Part shown: positions 10,201 through 20,861 of the stretch, in pieces
Position numbering within the stretch: the stretch's first letter is position 1
Layout of the letters: the number at the start of each line of letters is the position of its first letter
From: Pachyseris speciosa
Lineage: Eukaryota > Cnidaria > Anthozoa > Scleractinia > Pachyseridae
Length of the DNA: 64,000 bases
Assembly (NCBI GenBank): GCA_016490735.1
Contig: JAEMWC010000095.1
Span: forward strand, 362,501-426,500
Direction of reading: 5' to 3'
Program-made: the position numbers and the translations under genes
The notes under the pieces: generated by a model
Told to the model about the DNA's origin: nothing
The model's database searches: none
The model's input: only the letters and a program-made list of their open reading frames with translations

Positions 10201-11745
10201 AACTGTTTAGTACCTTTATCGTGATCGCATGATTATTGTCATTAGACTATCATCTAAGTTACATCAGTCAGCCTCAGATGATAAGGACCTTTCTCAAGGA
10301 ATTTGGAAGAAAGCTCACGGACTCGGGAATACATAAACTAATAATCTCGATGAGCAAGGAACAGTTGTTAAAAGGCATCCCTGGTTATGAAACATTTTAA
10401 CCTTCAATAAAAACAAAACACAAACTGCATAAAGTGCATTTCTCTTAAAAACTTGACGTATAGTATGCTACAACATAAATCTTTAGAAGTGATCGTTATT
10501 TCGTTAACAAATGAATTTAAATTTACTTTTAAATATACATAGCAAAAGACTGGAAACTAGTAAATATAGACTAACAAACGTCTCACTGAGTAGTGAGAAA
10601 ATAACAAAGCTAATAAAGATAAAGCGTCTCCCTGCCAACCTTGATTATAGCGTTCTTTTTACAACATTCGCATTCGCATTCTTTTTTGACAGGAAGAGCT
10701 GCGGAAGGAGTTCTTTGAAGAAACCCTTCCCACACAGTTGCCAAACTTTGAGAAACTTCTGCAAGCTAACAATGGCGGCAAAGGATATTTCGTAGGCGAA
10801 AAGGTAAAATTCAAAATCACTTGCGCGTTTGAGCAAATTATTGAAACTCAAACGGTCTGGTTTTGGGAACACACGGAACGAAACGAATATCAAACTTGCG
10901 TCAACTGGTTTATAAATTATAGATAACTGGCTCACCAACTTTCTTCACTCGCTCTCACACCGGCCTTTCACTGGGCTTTAGTCCTGGTACTGACTTTGCT
11001 TTCAAGTTTGGGTCGTAAGCATTTCTCACCCAAAATTGACTAAGTGATATCATTAAAGAGTCAGCGGTCGTTCTAAAACAGGGCGAGTATGAGAGCCTAA
11101 TGGGATATTTCCGTAATAATCTCGATTTATCTGGCATCTGATGTACAAATTAGGAAGCGTGCTTCTTCATCTTCCTCGACGTTTTTGCACGAACGATGTT
11201 TTTTTTTTAATAAGAACCTGTTCAGATTTAAAGGCTGCCACGGATTCTTACGTGTTATGGTCTAAATGCCAAATTCAAGGCACAGATTCTCAATATATCT
11301 AAGCTCTTATATGCGTGTTTTCACTTTATTGTCTTAGTCTGCTAGCTTGTACGCTGTGTTTTACGGACGTTTGTTACGAAAACTTGTTCAGCATGAGTGT
11401 TGCATGGTGCGCACGCACAAGAACTCGAGCGTCGATGGCCATCAAAGCTTACTACCGCAGGGATGCTTAGAACATCACATAGCTGGATGCCAGTTTGTTG
11501 CGATCGCTATAGGCCGTTCTATACTCTATTTCATCTATGACGGTTTTCGTGTTTTTTTCATGTTCTAGGTATCCCATGCTGATATTTTCTTCTTTGACTT
11601 CTTCAATAACATCATCGCCAAAGGAGAGTCAGAAGTCCCAGATGCACTCAAACCTTTTCCTTTGTTAGTGGATCATTATAACCGAGTGATGAACATCCCT
11701 GAGATAAAGGCCTGGATCGAGAAGCGTCCCAAAACAGCCATGTAA
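3633..11745 (+). CDS. Sigma-class glutathione S-transferase (five exons)
   Basis: The exons are 3633-3765, 8627-8728, 10013-10128, 10693-10803 and 11569-11745. Each intron begins GT and ends AG, phases agree (1, 1, 0, 0), and the joined frame is 212 residues, the usual length for the class. The protein is a cytosolic glutathione transferase, an HPGDS relative. The N-terminal thioredoxin-like domain starts MASYKLYYFDARGAGE with catalytic Tyr8. GRPPFGQMPFLVLPDGK and the glutathione-binding AQSG follow in exon 2. The all-helical C-terminal domain has ADMIFDGLNDL, GKGYFVGEK and VSHADIFFFDFF, and ends EKRPKTAM. The position matching human Arg14 is Ala, which may alter activity. Introns 1 and 2 are full of transposon debris. 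It is probably induced through the ARE at 3533. The family call is secure; the substrate is not known. Confidence 0.93.
4460..4560 (+). mobile_element. SINE tail fragment
   Basis: aatgatcctcgcagttgatt followed by atttccgcagttcatatatg and the ending catttcatatatcattcac match the 3' part of the tRNA-derived SINE at 12470-12670. The tRNA-like head is missing. It lies in intron 1 of the plus-strand GST gene. Confidence 0.6.
4667..5419 (+). mobile_element. Non-autonomous DNA transposon, GGGCCTGTTTATATGG family
   Basis: The left end GGGCCTGTTTATATGGTCTC and the right end GAGACCATATAAACGGGGCC are imperfect inverted repeats, extending inwards through GGGTACCCG and the ACAACCCTCC / GGAGGGTTGT block. 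There is no transposase frame. A subterminal array of 18-bp repeats lies at about 4786-4875. It lies in intron 1 of the GST gene. A second copy abuts it in inverted orientation and a third is at 7363-7556. Confidence 0.65.
4786..4875 (+). repeat. Five-copy 18-bp tandem repeat
   Basis: The unit GGGCGAGACAACTCGGGT, with single-base variants, repeats about five times and then turns into its reverse complement (CGAGTTGTCTCG). It sits just inside the left end of the transposon at 4667. The position and inverted pairing resemble subterminal transposase-binding arrays. The related copy at 7363-7556 carries only about one unit. Confidence 0.8.
5420..6005 (-). mobile_element. Inverted second copy of the 4667 transposon
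   Basis: From tatggtctagggtaccacaa onwards this is the reverse complement of 5030-5418, with more divergence and some insertions. Matches include the gaattgcgtgaccgagacaa block and the cccgctctatctgatcactg block, which pairs with cagtgatcagatagagcggg at 5061-5080. With the first copy it forms a palindrome of about 1 kb. It has no coding capacity. Confidence 0.6.
6793..7247. mobile_element. 455-bp foldback element with TTTTTAG target duplication
   Basis: The ends begin CAGAAACCCATAAGGGTTGA and finish with its reverse complement. The inverted arms extend for about 110 bp (cttccgaatattca ... and ... tgaatattcggaag). TTTTTAG flanks both sides (6786-6792 and 7248-7254), consistent with a 7-8 bp target duplication as in hAT elements. 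Between the arms is a short Lys/Arg-rich frame. It is inserted in intron 1 of the GST gene. Confidence 0.7.
6968..7096 (+). CDS. Small Lys/Arg-rich ORF inside foldback element
   Basis: AAAATGGCGGACACC opens a 42-residue frame beginning MADTSVRRKGKQKSPKKLSK. About a third of its residues are Lys or Arg. It has no recognisable domain. The start context resembles that of a host first exon, so it could be a captured gene fragment or the remnant of a transposase N-terminus. There is no evidence of expression. Confidence 0.25.
7363..7556 (-). mobile_element. Third copy (fragment) of the GGGCCTGTTTATATGG family
   Basis: Read on the minus strand it starts GAGCCTGCTTATATGGTCTC and continues through the CTTATTTCTTTGAAAAGTTC block, also seen at 4741-4760. 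It ends near the acatgagaaaaagttgtccc block shared with 4913-4932. Only about one 18-bp unit is present, against five in the first copy. Confidence 0.65.
7985..8330. repeat. Foldback repeat
   Basis: gaatgtggtttagcg near 8122 and cgctaaaccacattc near 8288 form inverted arms around a central segment. The outer left part (gttgtctggactctt and ggcaaattagccaatcagat on the minus strand) is also found at 39289-39345 in the opposite orientation. This marks a dispersed MITE family with copies in both GST genes. Confidence 0.5.
8900..10012. other. GST intron 2, no other gene
   Basis: It is A+T-rich intronic sequence without a convincing open frame. A Gln/Arg-rich shadow ORF near 9159-9344 is not supported. 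Confidence 0.5.
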
Positions 11746-11777
11746 AGAAAGTAGCCCTCTGACAGGGAACGAACAGT

Positions 11778-11783
11778 AATAAA
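11778..11783 (+). terminator. Polyadenylation signal of plus-strand GST
   Basis: AATAAA lies 33 bp past the TAA of the GST gene, and a second ATAAAA follows about 15 bp later. This is a conventional placement for the 3' end. Confidence 0.65.
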
Positions 11784-12301
11784 AAGGAACTAATAAAACA
11801 CTGGATGGTCCTATGTGTTTGAAACAATGATTCATGTATATCTTGCTTGTGGTGGGCCCCAGTCAATGAACGCCACCCTTCGGATCGCGCTCTCCACCCT
11901 GTACTAATGACAGCCAATAAGTCGCATTTACTTTGGAATCTAACTTAAACCAGGGCTTAGTATTAAACATCAAGCTCAAAGAAAGGTAGCCTACAGGAAA
12001 AAGCTTTGTTTTGCTTGGGAATTGGACACGAAAATTGAGATATTAGGAAATGGACGATGACGTCCAATCTCAGATCCAAAAGGCCTGGGAACACGTATTT
12101 TACCAAAAAAGAAAAAAACTTTGAAAATACGGAGTTCTCGAGAAAATGGGCTCAGATTTAGAAAGAGAGTAAAGCAACGTTGAAAATCAAGCTTTCATAA
12201 TCGCATAAATCGAGATGCGGATTATTCCTAGCTAACATCGAGTGAACATCTGCCCAACGATCCCGTCAGTACTCAGACGCATTTCACACAATATTCTACA
12301 A

Positions 12302-12430
12302 ACTCAAATGAAGAATGATCCTCGCAGTTGTGAACGCAATTTATGCAATTGCGAAAAGAAGCCTGAAAAAAAAAATTCAGGACTTCAACGGGGTTTGATT
12401 CATTTCATATATCATTCACACTCATTTCTT
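12302..12430 (-). mobile_element. SINE fragment, inverted
   Basis: caaatgaagaatgatcctcg ... gcaattgcgaaaagaagcct is the reverse complement of the body at 12550-12620. It is joined to a direct-oriented piece of the same SINE tail (tttgattcatttcatatatc). It is a rearranged or nested copy. Confidence 0.6.
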
Positions 12431-12469
12431 TCAGTGAACATATGAACCCACAAATGACCTGCTCCCAAC

Positions 12470-12670
12470 GTCAGTGCCTTCATAGCTCAGTTGGTTAGAG
12501 CATCGCACCGGTAATCGCGAGGTCACGGTTCAAACCCCGTTGAAGTCCGGAATTTTTTCAGGCTTCTTTTCGCAATTGCATAAATTGCGTTCACAACTGC
12601 GAGGATCATTCTTCATTTGATTTCATTTCCGCAGTTCATATATGATTCATTTCATATATCATTCACATTC
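12470..12670 (+). mobile_element. tRNA-Thr-like SINE
   Basis: gccttcatagctcagttggt (A box) and GGTTCAAACCCCGTTGAAG (B box and 3' acceptor strand) form a recognisable tRNA fold. It resembles tRNA-Thr, with a damaged anticodon loop (an extra base and no U33). The body runs through ggcttcttttcgcaattgca and ends with the catttcatatatcattcac tail. It is not a functional tRNA gene because the anticodon stem is broken. Confidence 0.7.
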
Positions 12671-12765
12671 TACAAACTGATAGACATCCCAGAAATGATC
12701 CCCAGAGACTTAATTTTGCGCGGCAAAGTTTTAGAATCTCTTCACTTTGCGCGTTCGTCAGAATA

Positions 12766-12939
12766 CACCATTTTGCTAATGATCAGTCCTTGCTGAATTG
12801 TGGGTAGATCCAGTCCTTTGTGGGGGCAAACGCGGGTCGAAGTTACAATTTCAAATTACGTCCTAAAATGGCCGTTTGTTCCCACAAAGGACTGGATCTA
12901 CCCACAATTCACCAGGAACTGATCATTAGCTAAATGGTG
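12766..12939. mobile_element. 174-bp MITE with TA target duplication
   Basis: The arms begin CACCATTTTGCTAATGATCA and end TGATCATTAGCTAAATGGTG, with near-perfect inverted repeats of about 70 bp around a short unpaired centre. TA dinucleotides flank both ends (12764-12765 and 12940-12941), the signature of Tc1/mariner insertion. The mirrored sequence includes ggatctacccacaattca. Confidence 0.8.
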
Positions 12940-12941
12940 TA

Positions 12942-13454
12942 TTCACTGCAAATTCGCATGTCGGACTGAGTAAATTAAGGTGGTAAATATTATCTAGGCA
13001 ATTATAAAAAGGATTCGTTTTGTGGCAAAAGCTCACCCCATCCAAGTAGAAGCAAATTTCCTTTTTAAACAAATCTTGCCGACAGGATCTCTTCAAAGTT
13101 CGAGCAAATTGAAGCCGATCACTTAAAATACCTTTCTTTTCGTGCCTCGAAAAAACTATATCCTAGGAGCTTCATCCCGACTCGGCTTTAATTAAGTCGG
13201 TGACAAGAAAAATTTCCCTCTTGCTCGCGTAGTTTCTTTATGTTTCTTTCAAGAACTCTCTCTTGGCGCTCATTTATGAGACGAGGCCTTGGACCACGTG
13301 ACTTCTTATCATCCCGTTTTGTACTTTGCTTGAAGTTCAGGCATAGGTAATTAGTCGCACGGGATATTTCATATAGACTTAAGATTTCTAAAATGGTCAA
13401 CTGTCCTTTCTGCCGCAAATATCGTACAAACGCTTTAATTTGTTTCCGCGTCAA
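12942..13454 (-). pseudogene. Tc1/mariner transposase fragment
   Basis: From MTRKQIKAFVRYLRQKGQLT the frame has a paired-like helix-turn-helix (LEILSLYEISRATNY), a GRPR-like hook (RGPRPRLINERQERVL), then KKLREQEGNFSCHRL. After a frame change near 13187 it continues with DRLQFARTLKRSCRQD and FYLDGVSFCHKTNPF, which contains the first catalytic Asp of the DDE triad. The rest of the catalytic domain is missing. The protein would bind its own terminal repeats and cut DNA, but this copy is dead. The adjacent TA-flanked MITE may belong to the same superfamily. The family call is confident. Confidence 0.8.
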
Positions 13455-13459
13455 TATTT

Positions 13460-14020
13460 TCTCTGTAAACCATTTTGTCGCGCGAAAGGAAAAAAATCGA
13501 ATGCACCCCCTTACGTCACAATGCTCAATCTAAAAAACACACCAATTCCATAGCGCTTTGGCGAACGCTTCCGGATCACCTCGAACACTAAAACGACTAC
13601 CGTTCTCATCAGTACAGCTTGAACTTTTTAAATAACTTTTCTGCACTCATGTAGTCAGCTAGCTATCTTTTCAAGAAAACGAAGTTTAATCTTGTACATA
13701 AATCAGACAACCAGTTACAAAAATACTTGACACACTACACTAAATTCCGATTGAAAAGAGGTCACCCTTCCCCCCTCCCATTATCAATGTTGTAGGGCCG
13801 AATTTTGTCTTCGTACAAACGCGAGGCCATGTAGAAAATGTGGTCCAACAACATTGCTTAGGGGAGGGGGAGGAGGGGAGTTTTGCCTGTCGTGTAGTAA
13901 CTGTCAAGGGACAATGTTAGGAGAACAGTGTGTTTTTGTTATTGGAAGTGTCTCAACATTTTAATAACTGGTTGTAGCTACGGCCCTAATTTTAAAAGCT
14001 TGATGATATACAACACTTCA
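13460..14020. other. Intergenic, no gene seen
   Basis: Only short frames are present. C-rich (13767-13780) and G-rich (about 13860-13880) patches are the only notable features. Confidence 0.4.
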
Positions 14021-14574
14021 GACTCGAGGGGAAAAAAGCCGATCAAGTGCATGTGCTCGTCTCAAAATCTGACATAAAGTTGTCAAAAAGCGGCAAAAAT
14101 GTCAAAAACCAGCGCGCTTCACGCGTCATTTGAAAAAGTTTTAGAGATCTTCGTCGAAAGCGTCCTGTAAACAACAATTAAGTTTCGCCGTCTTTAAACA
14201 TGTCGTCTTAATTTGTTTTGAACCGGTGATAACCAGCGTTTGGATGTTAAAAATAGTGAAATGGGTTGACTGGCTGGCAGGCTTTGATAAATTTTATAGT
14301 GGACGGGTCTGCGAGAGAAAAGTTCACGAGTGTGGTCTTGCAAGCGCTTTCTATTAACTGTATGATGTTTTGAAACTGCACGAGAATCATTAATTGAACA
14401 AGATTATTGGGAAGACATGGGAAGTAACAGTAAAACTATCAAGGCACTTAAGGGTTTTGTGTTCGCTTAACCGAGGAACGATTTTGTGGGAAATGTCGCT
14501 ATTATTCAGCTCTGTTGTGTTCCGAGTGATTGCTAACTCTCTCCCTCTGACTAAACTATCAGGTTCGTATACCT

Positions 14575-14990
14575 TTGTGTCTTTTCTTCGGTCCTAAGGA
14601 CATTTCAGTTCTTATGTCAAATTTGCTTCGCAATTATTTTAGCTTACTGCGACATATGTTTGTTACTTGTCTAAATTCTCCACCTTCTCCAAAAATCTTC
14701 GAAGTAATTAACGTTCGCATCGTATTTGGGGTTTTCTTGCAATATCTTGTTGTTTCGTGTGGTTTTTGAACTGCGCATGCGGCCAATTTCTGTTGACTGA
14801 TTTAAGCAATCAGCCTGCCTTTCTACGGGCATTTATGTCAAAATTGTTTACCAATTTTTCTAGCTTAACCAGTACAAACTATTTTTGTTACTAGCTAGCC
14901 TTGTTTAATTTCTCCATCATCTCCACGAATCTCCGAACAAACATTTGCATCGTACTTTGTTTTCTTGCAGTGTTTTGTTTTTGATCCGCT
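14575..14990 (+). repeat. Diverged tandem duplication
   Basis: Two successive units share the order ttatgtcaaa, ttagctta, ttgttact, taatttctccatcatctcca (first copy ctaaattctccaccttctcc), then cgcatcgtatttgg / gcatcgtactttg and ttttcttgca. The period is about 230 bp. It lies within the larger inverted repeat. Confidence 0.5.
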
Positions 14991-16009
14991 TTGAATTCCT
15001 TTACGCTTTCATCTGAAAGTAGTTTGAACTCAAGAATGTTTGTCTTTTTTTTTTTTTTGCAAACGTTTACTATCGAAAACTCTTCGCTACTGCATGCTCA
15101 ATGTTTTGGACACAAATTAAACTGGCCCAAGAAAAGCCATGCGAAGTTGCTCGGTGACAGTGTACAGTCCAATTTTAGGCTTGGCCTGGCTAAATATATA
15201 TATATATATGGCCTTCAGCTTTTGTTTTTAATCGGTACATAACAAACTGGAATAGTATTCCATCGAACATCATGCATGCACCTTAAGATGAGAAAGACAA
15301 GAGAGAAAAGGAAGATATCGCTGTCTATCAGACGCATAAGTCTGGAAAGTTTGCTGTCGACACCCTAGCCAATTATCGTGCATGATGGTTGTAGACCGCA
15401 CGTGGAGAATGACGTCGTTATCACTGAGGAATTTCATGAGATAGCACAAGTAGAAGCGAATGCGCATACGACTTCTGAATGCTGGTAGTGGTGGAGGTGT
15501 TGGTTATCGAGCGAGAATCAGAGTCAACATGTTGGGGAGTGCCTGGGCACTGGCGCCCTGCTCTCAGGAAAGATCACAAGCAAGAGAGAATGAGGTAAGA
15601 GAACAGGTCCCTGTGCCCCATCATAGTTTTCTTAAATCTATTTTTAGTTTCGCGAAGCTATTTTAAGTTCTCGTTCCCAATGTCCCGCGGTTCGGATGAT
15701 CTAAACTTGTAGAAGCTCACGGTAATTATTGGGTCCGTTAAGCTGTTTTGTTTTCTATTGGGAGTTTCCAACGTTTTGAAAATTATACAGTAAAGTTATC
15801 AGCTAACTAAAGAAACAAAATGGCCTTCTTTAGAGGTCGGAAAACACCCTAGTTTTCTTGATATTCAGATTTCAAAATATGGTTTCGGGCCCCAGTTACC
15901 GGGACTTTCGAGAAAAAGGCCTATCCAGAGCCGGAGTAGACCGGGAATCAGATTTTGCCGATACCAGTATTTTTCCTCTCCCATGTCACTGTCTTGTAGC
16001 TAGAAATAT

Positions 16010-16504
16010 GTGATCACGACTGTCAGTCTGTTTTTGAAGTGTAGTCTGAACGCAACGAGATTATATATATATATAGCCAACTCTAAAAGCGGAGCTCCAC
16101 GAATCGATTATTATGTTTTTTTTACTGGCATTGAGGAACTTGCACCGCTTTACTTGGGCCAATTTTGTGTCCAAAACTTAAGCAGCAGCAGGGAAAACGA
16201 AATGTTTTACGATCAAGATGAAATATTCGATAGCAAACGTTTGGAAGAGAAACAAACTAACAAACATTTCTACAAACTACTTTCAGGTGAAAGCGTAAAG
16301 GAATTCAAAGCGGATCAAAAACAAAATATTACAGGAAAACAAAGTGCGATGCGTACGTTTTCTCGAAAATTCCGCTCGGATAAGGTGGAGAAACAAGCAT
16401 ATCTTGTACTAAGCACTCGGAACTCAGAGCTGCATAATAACGCCATTTCACGCAAAATCGTTGCTTGGCTAAGCAGACACACTGAAAACCCTTCAGTGTC
16501 TTAA
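16010..16504 (+). CDS. Uncharacterised 164-residue ORF in the inverted repeat
   Basis: The frame starts MITTVSLFLKCSLNATRLYI and later has a hydrophilic part (RENEMFYDQDEIFDSKRLEE and KVEKQAYLVLSTRNSELHNN). No known domain is recognised. The second half overlaps the right arm of the inverted repeat, so any coding function would belong to that element. It may be fortuitous. Confidence 0.25.
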   Translation: MITTVSLFLKCSLNATRLYIYIANSKSGAPRIDYYVFFTGIEELAPLYLGQFCVQNLSSSRENEMFYDQDEIFDSKRLEEKQTNKHFYKLLSGESVKEFKADQKQNITGKQSAMRTFSRKFRSDKVEKQAYLVLSTRNSELHNNAISRKIVAWLSRHTENPSVS

Positions 16505-17281
16505 GAGTTTCACTGTTACTTCCCATATCCAGTGATGAAGCTTCTTCAATTAAAGATTCTCATCGGCAAAACATCCTGTTAATTATAAGACAGTGCTTGT
16601 GAAACCACACGAGCTTAAACAGAGCCGTCCAATATAAAATTATCAAAGCCAGCCAACAAACTTCGCTGTTTTTGACATCCAAACGCGGATTCCTCCTGGT
16701 TCAAACAAAAAACTTCGTCGTTTGCAGTCTTTGGACGAAGATCTGTATTTTTCAAATGACACATTTTCTTGACAGCTTTTTGACAACTTTCCGTCAGATT
16801 TTGAGACATGTACATGCATTTGATCGGCTTTTTCCCTTCGAGCTTGAATTTCGCCGACGAACGAACAAAGTTTTGAGATTCGGCGACGAACGTAATCTCT
16901 CTACTAGGGAGACCATTTCTTGACAAACTGCTCGAGCCGCGGATATTTGAATTTCATTACGTCCTTACGACTGGCCAATCAAGTGCCTCTCGAAAAATAG
17001 CTGCGCGGATAAACCATAAGCTAAAAATAGATTTTACGAAACTATCATTGGAAGAGGCCCATCTATGCGGGATCTGTTCTCTTACCTCATTCTCTCTTTT
17101 CACAAGTGAAAGACGCAAGTGACCTCGTATTTGGGCCACCTGTTCCGCCAGTTTGTGGAGCGGTGACAGCCTACAATAGGAGGTTATCACACTTGGTTAG
17201 TTTCATTCTGGCAGAGCTGTGGAAGGAAGAAGAAAGTGATGTTAGCAGGTTTTAAGCGGCCATGTCGTTGAAGACATTATA

Positions 17282-19033
17282 GTGGGCTCAGCTGATGTAA
17301 AGGCATTATATCCTAGCCTTGACATTGATTTCAAGATTGAGAAGGTGTGCGAAGTATCCATTGCTAGCAAGGTGCGAGTTGTTGGCCTGAATCTCGAGGA
17401 AATGGGGCTTTATCTTGCATTAAACAGAACCGAAGAGGAGCTTCGAGCTATGGACTTGCTACCGTTTTGCCCGCGGCGCAAGACCACCAGAGGCCGACCA
17501 CCCACCATCACCGGTTGTGCTCTAGACGAGAACAGGGTCAAGCGATTAAAACATTGGTTACTGGCAGTTGAGCAACCTGATGAGGCTACCACCAGAAGGA
17601 TGTTCACGGAAGCTTTGAAGATAGTCCTACTGTACGTTTATCATGAAAAACCACCTCTACGCCTTCGACAACCAAATAAGACTACAATCAGCTGGAGGCC
17701 CCATAGATCTGTAACTCATGGGAGTTTTGGCCCAGCTGTTTATGAGTTGGTGGGACAGGAAATTTATGGAGAAGTTGGAGGTCAATAGAATAGAGGTACG
17801 GATGTACAAGAGATACGTGGATGACATAAATGTCGTTATGAAAGTTCCAAGGGCTGGTCTCTTGTTTGTGAAAGATGGTTTAGTTTGCGAATGGCGTGTT
17901 GCGGGACAGGAAAAGAACATCGAGGTGAATAAGAAGTGCATGCAAATGCTGCAATCGATTGGAAACAACATACACCCTTCAGTCAAGCTGGAAGTTGATT
18001 ACCCATCGAGACATGAGGACGGAAAGCTACCTATACTCGACTTAAAGGTCTGGATTTAGGATAGGAGAATTGTTGATGGTGAAGGGAGAGTCGACTGTGA
18101 TGTGAAGCTTGTACTACATGTGTGTGCCAGCAAGGAGGTAGCTTCTAAGGCAGTGGTCAATTCTGGGTCAGCTTTACCGTGGAACTGCAAGAGAACAATT
18201 CTCACGCAAGAACTGTTGAGAGTTTTTCTCAGTTGTAGCTGAGAGCTTCCCTGGAAAAACGTTGTTGATCATGCTAACCACATGATGCTACGCCTCCAGT
18301 TATCTGGTTACCATAAGCGTTTCCGGGAAGAGGTAGTGCGTTCAGCTTTGGCTGCTTAAAACCGCCTAGTGCAGTTGGACGCAAGTAGTGGAAAACCATT
18401 GTACAGGCCGAGAGAGTGGAGAATAAACGAACGGGCACGAGCACGACGGAGTAAACGCGAGACCTGGTTTAAAGGAGACGGATGCGAGAGTGTGATTTTC
18501 GTACCAGCAGCACCCGGTTCCCAGCTAAAACATCGCTACATGAATGAGATCAAGAAAGCCAAGTTTCGAATCAAAGTTTTTGAGCGGTCTGGGACAACCA
18601 TCAAACTACCCTGTTGCAGAAATCGGACCCATTCAGAAGCAGACCGTGTGTGAAGCAAGACTGCATGGTATGCCGAGCTGACGGAAAGGGCTCTTACCAG
18701 AGTACTGGTGCCACGTATGAACTGGTTTGCCAGGCTTGCCAATACAGACATGTTGGGGAAACATCACGAAGTCCTTACGTACGTGGGAGAGAACACCTAA
18801 AAGTCCTTCAGCAACGGGAAGATGGCTCTGTAATGTGGAAACATTGCTGTGAACGACATGAAGGAGACAACGAACAATTCGTGATGAATGTGACAGGAGT
18901 GTTTCGGGACGATGCGATGCTGAGGCAGGTCACAGAGTCTGTAATGATTGGTAAAGTCAAGGACCACCGAATAATGAACACGAAAAGTAAATGGAGCTAT
19001 TTCCGCATCCCGAGAGCTGCGGTATCAGTGTAG
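17282..19033 (+). pseudogene. Penelope-like element: RT plus GIY-YIG endonuclease
   Basis: The RT begins GSADVKALYPSLDIDF (motif A with catalytic Asp). After a frameshift near 17670 it continues LAQLFMSWWDRKFMEK and YKRYVDDINVV (motif C, YVDD). The same frame then runs to about 18650 with stops near 18057, 18238 and 18357. After another frameshift comes a cysteine-rich linker (RPCVKQDCMVCRADGKGS). The GIY-YIG nuclease follows (YELVCQACQYRHVGETSRS, YVRGREHL) and ends at 19033. The order RT, then linker, then GIY-YIG defines Penelope-like retroelements, which prime reverse transcription at sites cut by the nuclease. At least two frameshifts and three stops make it inactive. The 5' part of the RT is missing. 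Confidence 0.85.
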
Positions 19034-19960
19034 CGAGGATAGATCTTTTATTGACCCTGATACGGGGAAATTCGGTGACTCTGTACATGGAACACGAGTT
19101 TTAAATTTGAATTTTAAGTACGTTGCGCGCGCAGAGTGTTTCGTTCGAAACTTTGTTACACGCGACCAACGGAACATTGTAAGATCAACTGATGAGGCTG
19201 TTGTTACAGCGAAACTAGTTTTGTGAATTTTAAAAGTGTGTTGAAAGTATTTTAATTTGAATTTTTCTATCAAGTGCAAATGACGTGTAGTAATACTTTC
19301 TTAGCTTCGGCTAATATACTTTCAGAAGATATTCTCCAGTCATCCACTTTATTTGTTTTGTATCAAAGTTACTTGTATTCGCAAGTAACTTTCTTATCAA
19401 TGTACACATCTTTTGGACTTCCTTTTCCTGCATACAGTCTTTCAATTTCAAATTTTGTTAGTAGCTGATCACACCAATCTTGTTGGATGTCTTGGAAGAC
19501 ATCTTTTTGGCACTAATGTTTAATGGCATTTCTGATGTTTGATGAAGTTCGTTGTGCAATTTCAAATGTAGACGGAGAAATGTGAGACTAGTCCTTACCT
19601 TTCTTGCAAAATAAAAAATCAAGTAAAGATGGCTATCACTGATTTCTAGCACTTTTGCTTTAATGAATCATTACCTTAAATCACATTAACTTGATAGTAG
19701 TATCAAACAAATGCCCAATATTTTATTATCAAGTTAATTTTTTATCTTATTTGGTCTTGCACTTGGCCGGCCACAAGAGCAACTGGATTTCTTTCTGAAA
19801 ACACTGTAGGTGCATTGATTGATGAGCTTAATGCTAGCGTGCAGTTTTTTTTTTGTGATAGTAAGTTCAAGAACTAACTGATCAAAAGAAATATCTTGGT
19901 CTTAATTCATATCATCTAAGTATTTTTATTGATTTCCATGTATCTTTCTTTCATAATATT
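19034..19960. other. No gene seen; possible PLE 3' region
   Basis: This A+T-rich stretch probably begins with the untranslated 3' part of the Penelope-like element. No convincing coding sequence is present on either strand. Confidence 0.4.
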
Positions 19961-19984
19961 TTTTAGGGATACAAGTATCTAGAC

Positions 19985-20130
19985 TTTCGAAAAAGTCCTT
20001 CGTCCTATTCAATATGGCGCGGGACGAAGGACTTTTCTTACTTGATTGGCGCCAATTTTTGCGACCCGAAAACGGGTCGCTGCGCTTAGACCAATCAGAG
20101 TAGATCTTTGGGACCCTCGGGGATAAAGTT
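19985..20130. repeat. Short hairpin cluster
   Basis: aaaagtccttcgtcc (19992) pairs with ggacgaaggactttt (20021) across a 14-bp spacer. A second hairpin CGACCCGaaaaCGGGTCG follows at 20071. They are probably the end of a foldback transposon. Confidence 0.6.
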
Positions 20131-20286
20131 GTCAATCAAAAGTAATTATAAGCAACGAAAGGCGACTTGCGGTTGAAATTCCAACATGGGGTCGATTGCG
20201 AAAGCGATAATTGATGCTCTTCTTCCAAATGCGAGTTACGCCACTCCCCATTTTTGGCGCGAAAAGCAAATGAAAACCCTTCAAGC

Positions 20287-20404
20287 GAGACAAGTCGACC
20301 TCTCGCGACTTCGTCGCTCTCTCAGCCGCTTCGTGACCTAAAAAGCTTAAATCTCGCTCCACTCGGCTTTTCTGCTGTGAGACTCGAGAGGTCGACTTGT
20401 GGCA
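20287..20404. repeat. Inverted repeat around acaagtcgacctctcg
   Basis: acaagtcgacctctcg (about 20289) and cgagaggtcgacttgt (about 20385) are perfect reverse complements around a loop of about 80 bp. A short plus-strand frame runs through it but has no recognisable domain. Confidence 0.6.
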
Positions 20405-20861
20405 AGTATAACAAGCCTAATCCAGAGCTAGGGTACACAATTTCTGATGGTCTCATGGGAGGCTGTAGATAAATGAAATTGCATTCATTCTGAAGTGATG
20501 ATCTGAATCACTATATAACTGATGTGACACTGACTCAAAGGAGCAATCACCAGGCTTCTCCATCAATATATAGTGCCCCTAAACCATAACTAAGTAGCCT
20601 AAAGTTGAATGGGGAAACATACCTGTCCTTAGGTACTAGTATTGCTCTAAGTTGTTAAGAATGTTTGGTTTTAAAAATTTATAGATGCAAACTAGCGTTG
20701 TAGGTTTGTTCTGATGAACAGAAATCAGCGAAACTGAAATATTAGTTAAGTTTGGCACGTGCGATGTTTCGGTTTATGTTGCGCACGCGCCAGCCGTTTA
20801 AATTGTTAAGTGACGCATGCATTGAGTCGCGTAGTATCGCGTGTAATTTCTACATTTGTGA

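Larger units (their letters stand above)
14025..17110. repeat. Large inverted repeat with internal ORFs
   Basis: About 14025-14560 matches the reverse complement of about 16380-16845. Paired blocks include aaaaagccgatcaa, tctcaaaatctgac, cgcgtttggatgt, atgggaagtaacagt and cgattttg. A second pair, gagagaatgaggtaagagaa at 15584 with its reverse complement near 17090, also lies in opposite orientation. Divergence is moderate with many indels. No terminal repeat or target duplication was located, so the element type is unknown. Confidence 0.65.

Noticed and set aside
12480..12550. Functional tRNA-Thr gene
   Set aside because: The anticodon loop carries an extra base and lacks U33, and a SINE body follows.
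16615..16926. 103-residue minus-strand ORF
   Set aside because: It overlaps the right arm of the inverted repeat, has no domain, and its plus strand is equally open.
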